This document shows positions 13,345 through 24,547 of a stretch of DNA of 64,000 nt, in pieces. Position 1 is the stretch's first letter. The number at the start of each line of letters is the position of its first letter. The position numbers and the translations under genes are program-made. The stretch lies in contig NC_073627.1 of assembly GCF_029407905.1 (NCBI RefSeq), positions 131,639,697 to 131,703,696 of the forward strand. The letters run 5' to 3'. The stretch is from Bubalus kerabau (Eukaryota; Chordata; Mammalia; Artiodactyla; Bovidae). The notes beneath the pieces were generated by a model that was not told the origin of the DNA, did no database searches, and saw only the letters and a list, made by a program, of their open reading frames with translations.

Positions 13345-13884
13345 AAATCAGTTTCATCAACATTTTGGAGTTGGCTCAAATTTCTTAGAAAATGCTTTAT
13401 ATATTAGATATTGGTTTGTCTTAATGAACTCGTGTAACTTCTGGCCATTTTAAAGTGGGCAGGAAGAAAAATGCACATTAACTAACGGGTTTATCAAATT
13501 AGAAGATTAAGCTCCTGGCAAAGGTATCCTTCTGAAACCTAAGGCAAATAAAACACCCAGGGGCCATCTTTCTACAGGTAATTTTAATAACTAAAATGTA
13601 GCAATGTTCTTAATCAATAAAGTTTTCTCTAAAGTATCATTTCTGAAGATGAAGCCCTCAAAAGGGACTTTATCACGGAGACAAACTGTAGTCCCTCAAA
13701 TAACGTCCCAGTCACATTCTACTGGAAGGCTCATTGGACTGCCCCAAACAGTCTATGCAATCCTACTCAATTTTCAGTTGAAAAACAAAGCCCCAAGAAG
13801 GACAGTGACTTGTCCTAAATTGCCTTGTGAACTAGTAGATGAATCAATACTAAACACTCAAACTCTTATTTTTGAGTTTTAACT
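13345..13884. other. ERP44 intron 1 sequence, no gene seen
   Basis: A 92-codon open frame at 13604-13882 has no family resemblance, no splice context and no conserved motif, and is probably chance. Confidence 0.45.
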
Positions 13885-14039
13885 ATATTGTCTGAGGTGA
13901 GGTGAAAGTTGCTCCGTCATGTCCGAGTCTTTGTGACCCCATAGACTATACAGTCCACAAAATTCTCCAGGCCAGAATACTGGAGTAGGTAGCCTTTCCC
14001 TTCTCCAGAGGATCTTCCCAACCCAGGGATATTGTCTGA
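13885..14039 (-). mobile_element. Bov-tA SINE, truncated, 11-bp target duplication
   Basis: The complement of the 3' part of Bov-tA ends at CCCAACCCAGGGAT, so the tRNA head is missing. ATATTGTCTGA flanks it at 13885-13895 and 14029-14039. The truncation was therefore present at insertion. Confidence 0.9.
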
Positions 14040-14061
14040 TGCCTCCCTAAATTTGCTATCA

Positions 14062-14345
14062 GGCTGCTGCTGCTGCTGCTGCTGAGTCACTTCATTCATG
14101 TCCGACTCTGTGTGACCCCATAGACGGCAGCCCACCAGGCTCCCCCGTCCCTGGGATTCTCCAGGCAAGAACACTGGAGTGGGTTGCCATTTCCTTCTCC
14201 AGTGCATGAAAGTAAAAGGTGAAAGTGAACTTGCTGAGTCATGTCCGACTCTTCGTGACCCCATGGACTGCAGCCTACCAGGCTCCTCCTTCCATGGGAT
14301 TTTCCAGGCAAGAGTACTGAGTGGGGTGCCATTGCCTTCTCCAAA
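14062..14345 (-). mobile_element. Bov-A2 SINE (two-monomer)
   Basis: Same organisation as the copy at 12.4 kb: CTG-repeat tail (14064-14083), two Bov-A monomers in complement and the GTGCATGAAAGT linker. One base is missing in AGAGTACTGAGTGGG of the second monomer. Confidence 0.9.
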
Positions 14346-14583
14346 AGACAAATCTGTGCTAATAAGACAACTAACATTTTTCCGGGTTATTGCTACCCCT
14401 TGGACAGGCAAGATATATGTTCCTCACAAGCACTGAAACACTATTTGAAGCATTTTCCTTATTCTTTACCTCACCTTTGTCTTGGGCTTCTGAGACAGAT
14501 GACAACTAGACCAGCAGTATCCAATGGTACTTTCTGCAACAATGGAAATGGCTCATCATCTGTGTTGTTCAATACACTAATCA

Positions 14584-14792
14584 TGGCTCAGTGGGTAAAG
14601 AATTTACCTGCAATGCAGGAAGACATAGGAGATGCTGGTTCGATCCCTGGGTTAGAAAGATCCCCTGGAGAAGGGAGATGGTAACTCATTCCAGTATTCT
14701 TGCCTGAAAAATCCCAAGGATGGAGAAGTCTGGCAAGCTACAGTCCAAAGGTTCACAAGGAGTCAGACACAACTGAATGACTGAGCACACAC
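14584..14792 (+). mobile_element. Bov-tA SINE
   Basis: Plus orientation with GGTTCGATCCCTGGGTTAGA and the CAACTGAATGACTGAGC tail followed by CA repeats. The first bases of the tRNA head are missing or diverged. Confidence 0.88.
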
Positions 14793-16707
14793 ACACGTGA
14801 CCACTGTGCCCTTGAAAAATGGCTACTCTCACTGAGGAATGAAATTTTATATTTTATTCCATTTTAATGAATTTACAGTACAGTTATAGATAATTAAACC
14901 TTCAGTCATTCTACTGCATGTGACCCACCTACCGAACTGAGCAAAACACTAACGGTAGAGTCCCATAGAAACTCCTTTTTTCCAGTGTTAAAAATTCTTC
15001 TGATGCCTAAAGATCTTTTTCTAAAATCTCTTAAGTTCAATTACAACAGCTTCCTTCCACTACTAGACTCTTCTAATCTTAAGGAAGAAATGGGAAAAGT
15101 ATTGGCACTCTAATTCACTTGACAGTTTTCTTTAGCTCAAATACTCAAATATTTTTCTGAGATGATTTCTTCCTTCTTTTCCCTTTCTTTTGTATTATTT
15201 CAGTAATGTTCATGTCTACAAATTCAGGTGACCAAAAATTAGATACATTAAAATATAGTGTTCAAGGTTCTACATAATGAGAAAATCACACTACTAGAGG
15301 AATAAGAGATCTTGATCACAAGATCACTGAAGGAATCAAAGCAGAATCTGATTGCAGTCTCTACAAGAACAGAACCAAGACCTGTGATCCATGGCATTAC
15401 ATAAGAAATTTCTCCAAAGTCGCATTTTTGTCCTTCTCCTCTTGAGTGGAGTAATTGGAATGCTACTGAGAATCCACTAAAGACCATGATTTTTATTTTG
15501 GCTAAGATAATAAGGAGCTGTTCTAATGGAAACTGGCCAAAGGGTTTGCTAGCTTCTTTAGGGCCAATTCTAACATCTGGCCATGTCAGTGAGCCACACA
15601 GAAGACTCCTTAAAAAAACAAAAGGAAACCCCCAAAACAGGTACCCAAATCATGATACAGATTTATTGTCATTGAAGGATATAAGCTTTCTTATTCATTC
15701 CACTCAAGACTGAAAATTAACTCATCCATTTAACCTTTTAAGGCTCTGTTCTTGTCTTCTTTCAAGACTTCTGATTCTGCCAATGAGAAGAAATTTGCTT
15801 CTTTTTAGACGTCTACAGCTGTACTTCTCATACTTAATGGTCATATATGAATCAACAAGGTACACTTATTAAAGTACAGATTCTGAATCAGTATGGCTGG
15901 GGTGAGGACACTGGAAGAAGATCTACAACTCACTTCTACAAATACCTTAAGGACACCTATCATTCTCATTTTGGAATTCTAATTATTTATATATAGGTAT
16001 TCTCTCTCTCACTGAACTATAAATTCCTTGAAAGCATGATGTGAATCTCAATAATCTTTCTCTTCCATAGCAGACAGTAAATAGGCTCTCAAACGACAGG
16101 AGGAAAGGAAAGAATAATACCAAGGAAATAAATTTGCTGCAGCCTGAAACCCAGGTAGATCCTCTCTATGGGATCAAAGGTAGGCTAATGAGCACTGAAT
16201 GCTATGAAAAGCCAAACTATGTTTTTCATTTAGTTAGTTAAATGAAACAGAGTACAGTAATATAAGAAAAGCTGTGACCAAAGTGTGCTCTTCCTCCCAC
16301 TGGATAGCAGAGTGAGGGGGGCATAGACCCGCAAAGCCAGCAGATTTTTTGAGGAACTACCCAATCAAATAAGAAATTTACTAATTAGATAAGTCAGAGG
16401 AATAGCCTTTTAAAAAACAAGACAGACTACCAAAGAATCACTGAATCATCAAATCTGGAGTGCTTACCTTAGAGACTAAAAATTTTAGTTAGGTGATTTA
16501 CCCAAGGATACAGTGTTAAGGATGTGGAAGAGGTAGAACTTGCACATAGATGCCCTGACAGCTAACCCTGTATTTTTTGCATTCTGCTACCTCATGAATG
16601 GACACTAAATGAAGAAAGAACACTTTCTGTCATTCTTAAACTGCATCTTGTGAGCACATCTATTCTGAATTACTGCAATGAGTAAACAAGGTTTTGAAAG
16701 GGGTAAA
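14793..16707. other. ERP44 intron 1 with a MER5-like fragment
   Basis: No exon is seen. At about 15815-15960 the phrase CAGATTCTGAATCAGTATGG and its surroundings resemble a MER5-type hAT transposon relic. About 16470-16560 resembles MIR. The 79-codon minus frame at 15487-15248 is unassigned. Confidence 0.4.
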
Positions 16708-17412
16708 TAACAAAAAGCTCAACATTCAGAAAACTAAGATCATGGCATCTGGTCCCATCACTTCATGGCAAATAGGTGGGGAAACAGTGGAAACAGTGTC
16801 AGACTTTATTTTTGGGGGCTCCAAAATCACTGCAGATGGTGATTGCAGCCATGAAATTAAAAGACGCTTACTCCTTGGAAGGAAAGTTATGACCAACCTA
16901 GACAGCATATTCAAAAGCAGAGACATTACTTTGCCAACAAAGGTCCGTCTAGTCAAGGCTATGGTTTTTCCAGTAGTCATGTATGGATGTGAGACTTGAA
17001 CTGTGAAGAAAGCTGAGCACCGAAGAATTGATGCTTTTGAACTGTGGTGTTGGAGAAGACTCTTGAGAGTCCTTGGACTGTAAGGAGATCCAACCAGTCT
17101 ATTCTAAAGTAGATCAGTCCTGGGTGTTCTTTGGAAGGAATGATGCTAAAGCTGAAACTCCAGTACTTTGGCCACCTTGTGAGAAGAGTCGACTCATTGG
17201 AAAAGACTCTGATGCTGGGAGGGATTGGGCGCAGGAGGAGAAGGGGACGACAGAGGACGAGATGGCTGGATGGCATCAGCGACTCAATGGATGTGAGTTT
17301 GAGTGAATTCCGGGAGTTGGTGATGGACATGCAGGCCTGGCGTGCTGCTGTTCATGGAGTTACAAAGAATCGGACACGACTGAGCGACTGAACTGAACTG
17401 AACTAACAAAAA
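16708..17412 (+). mobile_element. BovB LINE 3' fragment with 9-bp target duplication
   Basis: A 5'-truncated BovB of about 690 bp starts at the AGCTCAACATTCAGAAAAC point of the RT C-terminal region (LNIQKTKIMASGPITSWQI) and ends in CTGAACTGAACTGAACT. TAACAAAAA flanks it at 16708-16716 and 17404-17412. It lies antisense to ERP44. Confidence 0.95.
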
Positions 17413-20400
17413 CATACATACATATTCAAGCAGAACTATAAACAGTCATTAATTATGAAGTAAACAAACCTTTGGTTGTAATCAAGTAAATGTACATTTA
17501 AACCAGATAATATTGTTGGTCTACTAAATTAGCACAGACTACAAAAACACCCATTGTAACTAGAGTGTGAGGAAGTGGATATACTCATACATTGTTCATA
17601 GAAATAAACATCTGTACAGCTTTCCAGTAGGACAAATTTGTACAATGTATCAGAAATCCTAAATAAAAGACATACCATAAAAGAAAAAAAAAAGGATCTA
17701 AGATATACAATTCTAGAGAATTAACCTGAGAATATATTTGCAGATCTATAGTGAATATCATTGTATGTGAATCATCTGCACATTTTTTTTAACAACTGTG
17801 GAAAACTGGAGATGACCAATAACTGTATTTTATATTAAAAATATCATTTATATTAAAATAGTAATATTTTAACAAACGATGAAGTAAAATATAGTGCATC
17901 TAAAAGTTGAGTTACTGCAAAGCTATTAAAAGTCAGAGTCTACAGTGTGGAACATGTTGTCAGTAACTGTGACAATCAGACATTTTTACACAGCTTTTAC
18001 AAGTTTGAGTTGAGTAGTACGCTCCGGTGCTTCTCAATGTGACTGAATTTGAGGATCAACTAAGGTGATAAAGAGTTAAAAACCCCATGGCAAAGAATGC
18101 AAATATGAGAAAAGTGTGTTACCTTGTTGGTGAGAACTCAAAATGGCAAAACTCCTGTGGAATTTCCACTAATTAGCAACATCTACAAAGTTACATTTAT
18201 TATTTGCCTGAGCAACTTCAATTACAGGAATCTATTAATATCTCAAAGATACACTAGCAAAAGTAGTTCTGAAAGTAGTTTAACATATTTGTTAAAGCAA
18301 AAGAATGGGAACAATAGTAGCCACATCTACCCAGAGGAGAAATAAACAGTTTAAAAGAAATAAGGAATATTTCTATGCTGAATACACTTTACACTCTAGG
18401 ATACACTTTACAGATTTTAAGAGGGGAGAGGGTGAGGTGGGCAGAGAAAGTATGAATAATGTGCTAGAGTTTACAAAGGGGATGGAGAAACATACAGATA
18501 TACAGATACAAGTAGACTGCTTACATTTCTTTTTAAAAGAAAGAAATAAAAATTAAAAAAATTTTTGAAGGTTTCTTATATTAGGAGGAAGTTAAGAGAA
18601 TAGAATAGACCAGGCATAGCAGTTAGCCTTCTGTAAATATAGTTTGTTTTATAGATTGCTTTGAAAGCAATAAACCTTACATATTGATAATTATATATTA
18701 GAAAATAACTTTTTAAAAACTGAAAAACAAATGAACCTAACTATTGAGTTGGTGGTTAAACCCACATAAAGTTAACTACAAATGTACTGGGAATAAATGG
18801 AACAGAGAAACATGAAACCACACCACGAGGACACAGTCAGAAACATTCAGAAAGTGAGAAATAATATAGGACAGAGGACCCAGTTTTCTCAGCAATAAAT
18901 TACAAGGGGAGATTGAGAGAGAGAAGCCACAGATTTAAAAATTTTAAAAGAGATGTATAATCCAACTGGGATGTATGGCCCTTACATGGCTCCTGCTTTA
19001 TACATCCAATTTGTTAAAATCTTTTTTTCTCTTTGAAACAGGAAAATCTTAACACTAAGTATTTGATGATATAAAGAAATTTCTGTTACTTTTTCCACTT
19101 GTGACAATGGTATTCTGTTTTTTGCTTTGTTGTTTAATTCTTATCTTTTAGAGAAACATACTAAAGAAAAAACAAATGACCTGGGAATTAAAAACAAAGC
19201 AAACAAACAAAAAGCAATGTTTAGGTCCCCTAGATACAACTAGCCTGGTAGAGGGCCTACAAAGAATTGTATTAAAGTTGGCTCAAATGGTTCTAATGAG
19301 CAACCAGGTTTTGTAAACCACTGATCTGGAGCAAGCCATATCAATAGGATAAATAACCCACAGAGTTCTGAATGTAACAACATGTATCCAGAAGTACTCT
19401 TTTTGATGACAGGAATCAGTATTTATAATAGCCACAAATGGCTAAAACGGACATCTCTGAATTCTACTGTACTTATTTTCTAAGGTACTTAAAAGAGTTT
19501 AGTTAAATAAATATTTACTTAGCTCTCTGATTTACTTAGTTCCCTAAGCAAACACTTCTTGGCTTCTTATACATATTGAACAAACCAGGAGAACAATAAT
19601 GGCAAAAGCCTTAATGTCCAGGCACAAGGCAATTAGGGCTAGTAACAACTTATGATCTATAAACCTAACCATCAAGAGATTAATGAGAAAGCCTTTTGCA
19701 TAAAGTAACTGGAGCAGAATGTTATAAACCTGTGAACCACAGAAAAGGTGGTTTAGACTATATCAGACAACTTCATTCTAACTTAGTCTTATTTCACTTA
19801 TCTCACAATCTCAAAACTCGTGTACAAAACCAATGCTGGAAGAACTATTAAGAAATTAATAATTTAAGGGGAAAATTGTCACTTTTAATCCTGAGTAAAC
19901 CCGTCTCAGAAAGATAAGCAGAAAAGAGCTAATGGATAAGTAACTGATTCTCTGGTTAGTGATAAATCAAACATCCCCTTAACTTATTCTATGAGCTGCC
20001 AAGTAAAGACTGTCACATAGCAAAATGAAAAGATACTGCCATGATACATCTGGCCAGATGCTCTTCCTCTGATTCAGGTAGCTCTCCTTAAAAGGACACA
20101 CAACTGAGAAGGAATTTCCCAATCCAGACATTATATACATGGAGATTTAGTAGAGAAATGTTGCTCCAGCATTCAAATCATCCACAAAATATGATAAACA
20201 GTTATAGAGGCAGAGATTACACAGTTTAGGAACTAAAGGTGTAATTGCACATCTAATGGATCAATTCAAATCATAACAGTAATAATATAATGACATACAG
20301 TAAAGGTATCAGGAGGATGATGCCTTTTTTGCATTTGCCAGGTGACTCAAATACCTTTTCTGATTTACCCCAAATCAGTGTGTCTACAATACCTGACTTT

Positions 20401-22093
20401 GCCCAAGACATGTTGCAAATTCAGTGGAGTTTAAAAATAATTTAAAGGCGAAGGGTGTGTTTCAAAAAGCAAGCCCAAAATACAAGAACTCATTGTCTAA
20501 GACCCTGACTTTAAAGCTATCTATATATAAAAGCTCAGGGAAGAAAAACGTCACATTGAACTTTTATGTTTAGTTACCCATCCCAGAAAGGCGTTTAAGG
20601 CATAGAATGATATATCCCAAAATGATTTTGCGATAGAGGTCAGGGGCGAACTACCTGCCTACAGAAGTTTAGGATTTTATGTTTCAGCTGTTATCTTATG
20701 AACACCACTAAACAGATCTAGTTCTTCAGGGCGGAGGTATAGTTTGCCTGAAAAAAAATCATTGTGGTAAGAGAATATATGGCTTTTTGGAGCATGCCAT
20801 TTAAGGGAGAGAAAAAAAATGACCTCAGCTAAGTGGGAACTTACATATTCAATGGCTGAATAGGGGAGGGAATAAACTTGAAGTCTGAGAGGGGAAGTTG
20901 GAAGGAGGAGGAAGAAAGTACACTAGAGAAGATAAGGGTTACTGAGTAAGCAGGTTCCATCACAAGAACAAAACTACCAATTAGATAAGTAATTCAAATT
21001 GTGATCAGACAGGTGTTCTATAAATATTTGCTAACTGGCATATGATTATTAAAACTACTTTGTTTACTTTGGTAAACACTGTGTTCGAACTGAATTTAGC
21101 TCCACTTGTAACTCTGGCTTACTAAACCTTTTCTTGGGCTTTATTTTCCAGCCTATTAACCTTTACAGGTTAACCTTTATTCTCTAAAATACCTTCTATT
21201 TTGCTACATTTATTTAGAGAGGTAAGTATACAAAATGTTAACTAGATTTTAAAAGTATTAGAAAAAAAATTTTTATGCTTAACAAGGTTTGTAGGCTTTC
21301 TATAAAAAGCGTAAGTTATTTCAAAACAAATTATTTTTCTTTCTTAAATTTAGCTCTACAGCCAGTGAATCTTATAGTTTCTCTAACCAGTATTTCACCT
21401 TTTCTTTTCAATCTCTTATGATTTTTGCCCTTCATATTTTTTGTAACCTAGAAGTAATTTCTGGAAAACAACCCATAATTCTGGTCATTTTTATGGATAT
21501 GGAAAGATTAGTATTTATTACCCTTAAAGACAGAGTGGTCTCAGTATTATTCTAGTACTCCAGAAGAAAGAGACCCACAGGGTATGATGCAATTACCAAG
21601 AAATAGTTCTCTACAGAATATTTTCCTCTATAGAGAAGACACTCGTTACCCTATAAGAAGTGACAACAGGACACTTCATCATGTAACATTCCCATGTTTA
21701 CATGCAACTTTTAGTTCTCAAAAGTATTTTGACATACCCTTTAGTTTTTTAATAGCACTCTTCCTCTGAAAAAGTCCAAGTACTGGGTATGGCCTTTGAA
21801 TATGACTTGAAAATCAGAGAAAAGAGGGAGGAGAGAGGAAGGAGAGGGGAGAGAAGAGAAAACAGGAAGAGAGGGGACACGCAGAGAGAAACTATTTCAA
21901 ACACAAACATTAAAAATTTAACGTGATATGGCAGAATAATCACTGTGAGTCAAGACACCTGCTTCAAATCCCAGTTCTGCCAGTAACCAGCTATATGACT
22001 TCCTGTGAGTCATTGAATTATATTTCTTACATTGTCAAGAATGATTTTAACTTAATGTTCAACTTAAATTTAGCTTTATAAAAACCTACTACA
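17413..22093. other. ERP44 intron 1, old sequence, no exon seen
   Basis: Phrases at about 17570-17660 (CTCATACATTGTTCATAGAA) fit an old L1 3' region. About 21950-22040 reads as a MIR on the plus strand (CTTCAAATCCCAGTTCTGCC). A purine-rich GAGAGGA stretch lies at 21815-21890. The rest is AT-rich and unassigned. I looked on the minus strand for the ERP44 thioredoxin exon and did not find it. Confidence 0.45.
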
Positions 22094-22095
22094 AG

Positions 22096-22192
22096 GAGAA
22101 TCCCATGGACGGAGGTGCCTGGTGGGCTACAGTCCACGGGGTCGCAAAGAGTCGGACACGACTGAGCGACTTCATTCACTCACTCACTCACT
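22096..22192 (+). mobile_element. Bov-A/Bov-tA SINE 3' fragment
   Basis: GGAGAATCCCATGGACGGAG through GACTGAGCGACTTCATTCAC is the terminal portion of a Bov-A type unit only. It is followed by a short CACT tandem (22172-22191), the typical tail of these SINEs. Confidence 0.88.
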
Positions 22193-23094
22193 ACAATTAA
22201 AGTACTTTCAAATATCGTGTTATAACAACAGTTCAATTAAAAGTACATCATTTTGCCACATGGAGTTAGTCCTTTACTTTTGTCTCAATTTGACCTGGAT
22301 TACTCAGGTTGCACACTCAAGATGTACTTTGGAGGAAGACGGAGTGAGGGAAGATTCCTTTGCAAGATGAGATGGTGCTGAGCCGGTGAGGGAGCTAAGG
22401 AATAAGTGCATATGTATGCAGAAAACCTGGTCATTCAGCAATCAGGAGCCTGAAGAACAACTCTGCTTAAATTTCGGGGTGGAGAGGGGCAGTATAACCA
22501 GATGCGAAGGAGGCTCTGAGCTGAGGCTTTCTGGTAATCACAGCCTCCACCCTTCAAACCTTTCTCCCCCAGTGGACACCAAACCAGCTTCCAGTTCCGG
22601 GTTCTCAACCAATCGTATCAAGCCACAACAGAGGGCTCCGCCGACCCGGGCACCGTTTCAGGGCTCAAGAGCGAGATTCACAAGACCCCAGCACCTGTCG
22701 GCCTCACACTGTTCCCAAAAGAAGGGGGTGGGAGGGAACAGAAGGTCTACGCCCCGACCTTTTGGACACAGACTACCACAAAGTTCATGAGCCCTCCGAA
22801 ACCTGGGGGAAGGGGCGCTGCTCGCCGTGACCCTCCCACAGTCTCTTTTCCCAGGGCTAATTCTCGGGTTTCCAGGTCTCATTCTCCGTCCGTGGTTTCT
22901 CAGGCCTCAGGAACCCGGGGCCTGGGAAGCGGACAGACGGATGCCGAGAATGAAGGCAACGGGGGAGGGTGCACTCCTCGCCACCAGAAGCAAAAACAGG
23001 AAAGCAAGGGTAGGAGCAGCTGTGTCCCCCTCGGCAAGGGCGGGAGACCGACAGACCATCTATCGAAGGGTCTGTCATTCCTTCACTCACTCAC

Positions 23095-23151
23095 CAGGAG
23101 AAGCAGGGAGCATCTGAGGTCGGGTAAGGATAGGAAGATGCCAGGAATCAT
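23095..23151 (-). CDS. ERP44: ERP44 coding exon 1 (signal peptide part)
   Basis: Read on the minus strand, an ATG at 23151-23149 opens 19 codons, MIPGIFLSLPDLRCSLLLL, followed directly by the donor GTGAGT (23094-23089). From memory, human ERP44 begins MHPA and then shares the FLSLPDLRCSLLLL block, so the match is specific; residues 2, 4 and 5 differ here. ERP44 (endoplasmic reticulum protein 44, about 406 residues in full) is a PDI-family thioredoxin-fold chaperone of the early secretory pathway. It retains Ero1 oxidases and unassembled immunoglobulin subunits and carries a C-terminal RDEL retrieval signal. This exon supplies only the first part of the cleaved signal peptide; the hydrophobic CSLLLL run is its core. 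The exon ends at a codon boundary (phase 0). Exon 2 was not found in the 23 kb to the left. The gene lies head to head with INVS inside the CpG island, and its 5' UTR extends rightward from 23152. Confidence 0.9.
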
Positions 23152-23346
23152 GGTAACGCCGTAGTCCGCGGCAGGGACAGGCGCTGGCGTCTGGGACTGG
23201 AGAAGGTTGGGTTAGGATAGGAAAGGGCTGGGCTCCGGGCACCGGCGTCAGTGGAGGATTCTCCCGGCAGCGGGACCCCGTCCTCTCGACCCGGAGCTCC
23301 AGCGGCGAACACCCGGGACAACTTCCAGAGAGGCCTCGCACACCCT

Positions 23347-23355
23347 CACTTCCGG
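23347..23355 (-). promoter_or_regulatory. ETS/GABP-type site
   Basis: CACTTCCGG, the complement of CCGGAAGTG, is the consensus ETS/GABPA element typical of bidirectional CpG-island promoters. It lies about 200 bp upstream of the ERP44 ATG and between the two gene starts. Binding is inferred from the motif only. Confidence 0.55.
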
Positions 23356-23505
23356 GTCCTGCCTCTCTCAGAGCCCGTCGGAACATGTAGTCCTGCGCCA
23401 TTCTCAAAAAGCACGTCATCAAACGCACGGAACTCTTTTCCCATCAAGCTCTAGGGCCTGGTCCACCAAGTCGGCCGCGAGCAGGGCCTTGTGGGATAGA
23501 AAGGG

Positions 23506-23524
23506 CGTGGGGGAGAGTTATTAG
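23506..23524 (-). promoter_or_regulatory. ER stress element-like site (ERSE, one mismatch)
   Basis: On the minus strand this reads CTAAT, nine bases, CCACG. The ERSE consensus is CCAAT-N9-CCACG, bound by NF-Y together with ATF6 or XBP1. The spacing and the CCACG half are exact; the NF-Y half has T for C at position 2. It points toward ERP44, 355 bp upstream of its ATG. ERP44 is reported to be inducible by ER stress, which makes the site plausible, but a damaged CCAAT box may not bind NF-Y. Confidence 0.4.
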
Positions 23525-23533
23525 AGGACGCGA

Positions 23534-23552
23534 ACTACAATCCCCAGAAGGC
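23534..23552 (+). promoter_or_regulatory. ZNF143/STAF (SBS-type) site
   Basis: ACTACAATCCCCAGAAGGC closely follows the ZNF143 SBS2 pattern ACTACAATTCCCAGNATGC, an element common in TATA-less bidirectional promoters. A partial copy in the other orientation (ATGTAGTCC) lies near 23385. The site lies just upstream of the inferred INVS exon 1. Confidence 0.55.
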
Positions 23553-23559
23553 TGTGCCG

Positions 23560-23725
23560 TCAAGAGCCTCGCGCCGCCTTCCGAGGGGTTCCACTAGTTT
23601 TCAGCTCGGTGGGCTCAGTCCCAGCTGGATGTAGTGGCCTGGCCTGGCCTGGCAGGAGGGGCGGCCCAGCGGGGGTCGTGCCTCCTGGAGCCGCCCCCAG
23701 GACGTGAGTCCTGGAGGAGGCGACG
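23560..23725 (+). other. INVS: Probable non-coding exon 1 of INVS (start uncertain)
   Basis: A consensus donor, ACG|GTGAGTAAG, follows base 23725 on the plus strand, at the right edge of the CpG island and downstream of the promoter motifs. Since the INVS ATG exon at 26671 has its own acceptor, a 5' untranslated exon is expected about here. The left boundary is a guess because the sequence does not mark the transcription start. A second possible donor, GAC|GTGAGT, ends at 23703. The run of GGCCT units at 23637-23652 would lie in this exon. Confidence 0.5.
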
Positions 23726-24185
23726 GTGAGTAAGAGGGGCCTGGCTGGGGAGGCTCCTCTCGGTCTGCAGTGCTAGCCCCTGCCTCAAACTCTCGGCCCT
23801 CCTGGCCTGAGCTGTGGCCTGAACCTCCAATCACTGGCCTCCTTGCCTACTTGCTCTTCTCTCTGCGTTAGTTCTAGCATTATAAAGTCAGAGCCACCCC
23901 CTTGTTGTGTTTAAATGGAATGTGTTAATGACTTACCCGTAATTGTCACTTTGGACTCCTGTACGGAATAGTTATGGGATGGACTGGGGAAGCCCGTTGT
24001 AAACTGAGAAGCTCCGTGCTAGAGTGATAGCTTCTGATGCATGGATCACTCCTACAGGATGATTACAACACTTGCTAGCCAAGCAGTTAAGGAACTTAAC
24101 CTGGGCCCGGTTAGCTCTCCAGATTCATTTACGAACACCTAGCTAGATCGCCGTGCCGCCAATTGTAGCCAAGCAATCTCAACTG
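23726..24185. other. INVS: INVS intron 1, start
   Basis: The CpG-rich sequence fades to ordinary composition by about 23.87 kb. No exon or repeat is recognised here. Confidence 0.5.
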
Positions 24186-24253
24186 AGCTTGCCTGGTAGC
24201 TCAGCTGCTGAAGAATCTGTCTGCAATGCTGGAGACCCTGGTTTGATGTCAGT
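24186..24253 (+). mobile_element. Bov-tA SINE head fragment
   Basis: GCTTGCCTGGTAGCTCAGCT to GGAGACCCTGGTTTGATGTC is the tRNA-derived head of Bov-tA, diverged, with no body following. Confidence 0.65.
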
Positions 24254-24337
24254 CACCATCTCTGATAACTTCCTGAACAACCAGTCCTTTGGTCCTAATC
24301 ACAAATACTCTTCCTTTGCTTGTGACTGCAGCACCAC

Positions 24338-24547
24338 TTTGAGGTTCCCTGGTGTCTCAGATGGTAAAGAATTCGCCTGCAATGCAGGAGACTTGGGTTC
24401 TATCTCTGAGTAGGGAAGAACCCCTGGAGAAGGGAATGGCTACCCACTCCAGTATTCTTGCCTGGAGAATTCCATAGACGGAGGAGCCTGGCGGGCTAGA
24501 GTCCGTAGAGTTGGAAAGAGTCAGTCATGACTGAGCGACTAACAGTA
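24338..24547 (+). mobile_element. Bov-tA SINE
   Basis: Near full length, from GGTTCCCTGGTGTCTCAGAT to GACTGAGCGACTAACAGTAC, followed by a short TACTAC tail. Confidence 0.9.

Larger units (their letters stand above)
22560..23760. promoter_or_regulatory. CpG island: bidirectional ERP44/INVS promoter
   Basis: This stretch is sharply richer in G, C and CpG than the AT-rich flanks, has no TATA box near either gene start and contains no recognisable transposon. ERP44 exon 1 lies inside it on the minus strand and INVS exon 1 at its right edge on the plus strand, so 23152 to about 23600 must serve both genes. The density of CpG is highest at about 22.6-23.7 kb. In human the two genes are also divergent neighbours on 9q31 (from memory). 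The several open frames here on both strands are a composition effect. Confidence 0.85.

Noticed and set aside
13604..13882. 92-codon open frame in ERP44 intron 1
   Set aside because: No homology recognised, no splice or promoter context, and intron composition. Most likely chance.
1..23094. ERP44 exon 2 (thioredoxin-like N-domain start) on the minus strand
   Set aside because: I looked for codons of the TEITSLDTENIDEIL and NFYADWC regions as remembered from human and found no match, so the exon is probably beyond the window.
22386..23454. Several open frames of 67-134 codons on both strands in the CpG island
   Set aside because: They overlap each other on both strands, have low-complexity R/P/G/S-rich composition and no family features. 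High GC removes stop codons.
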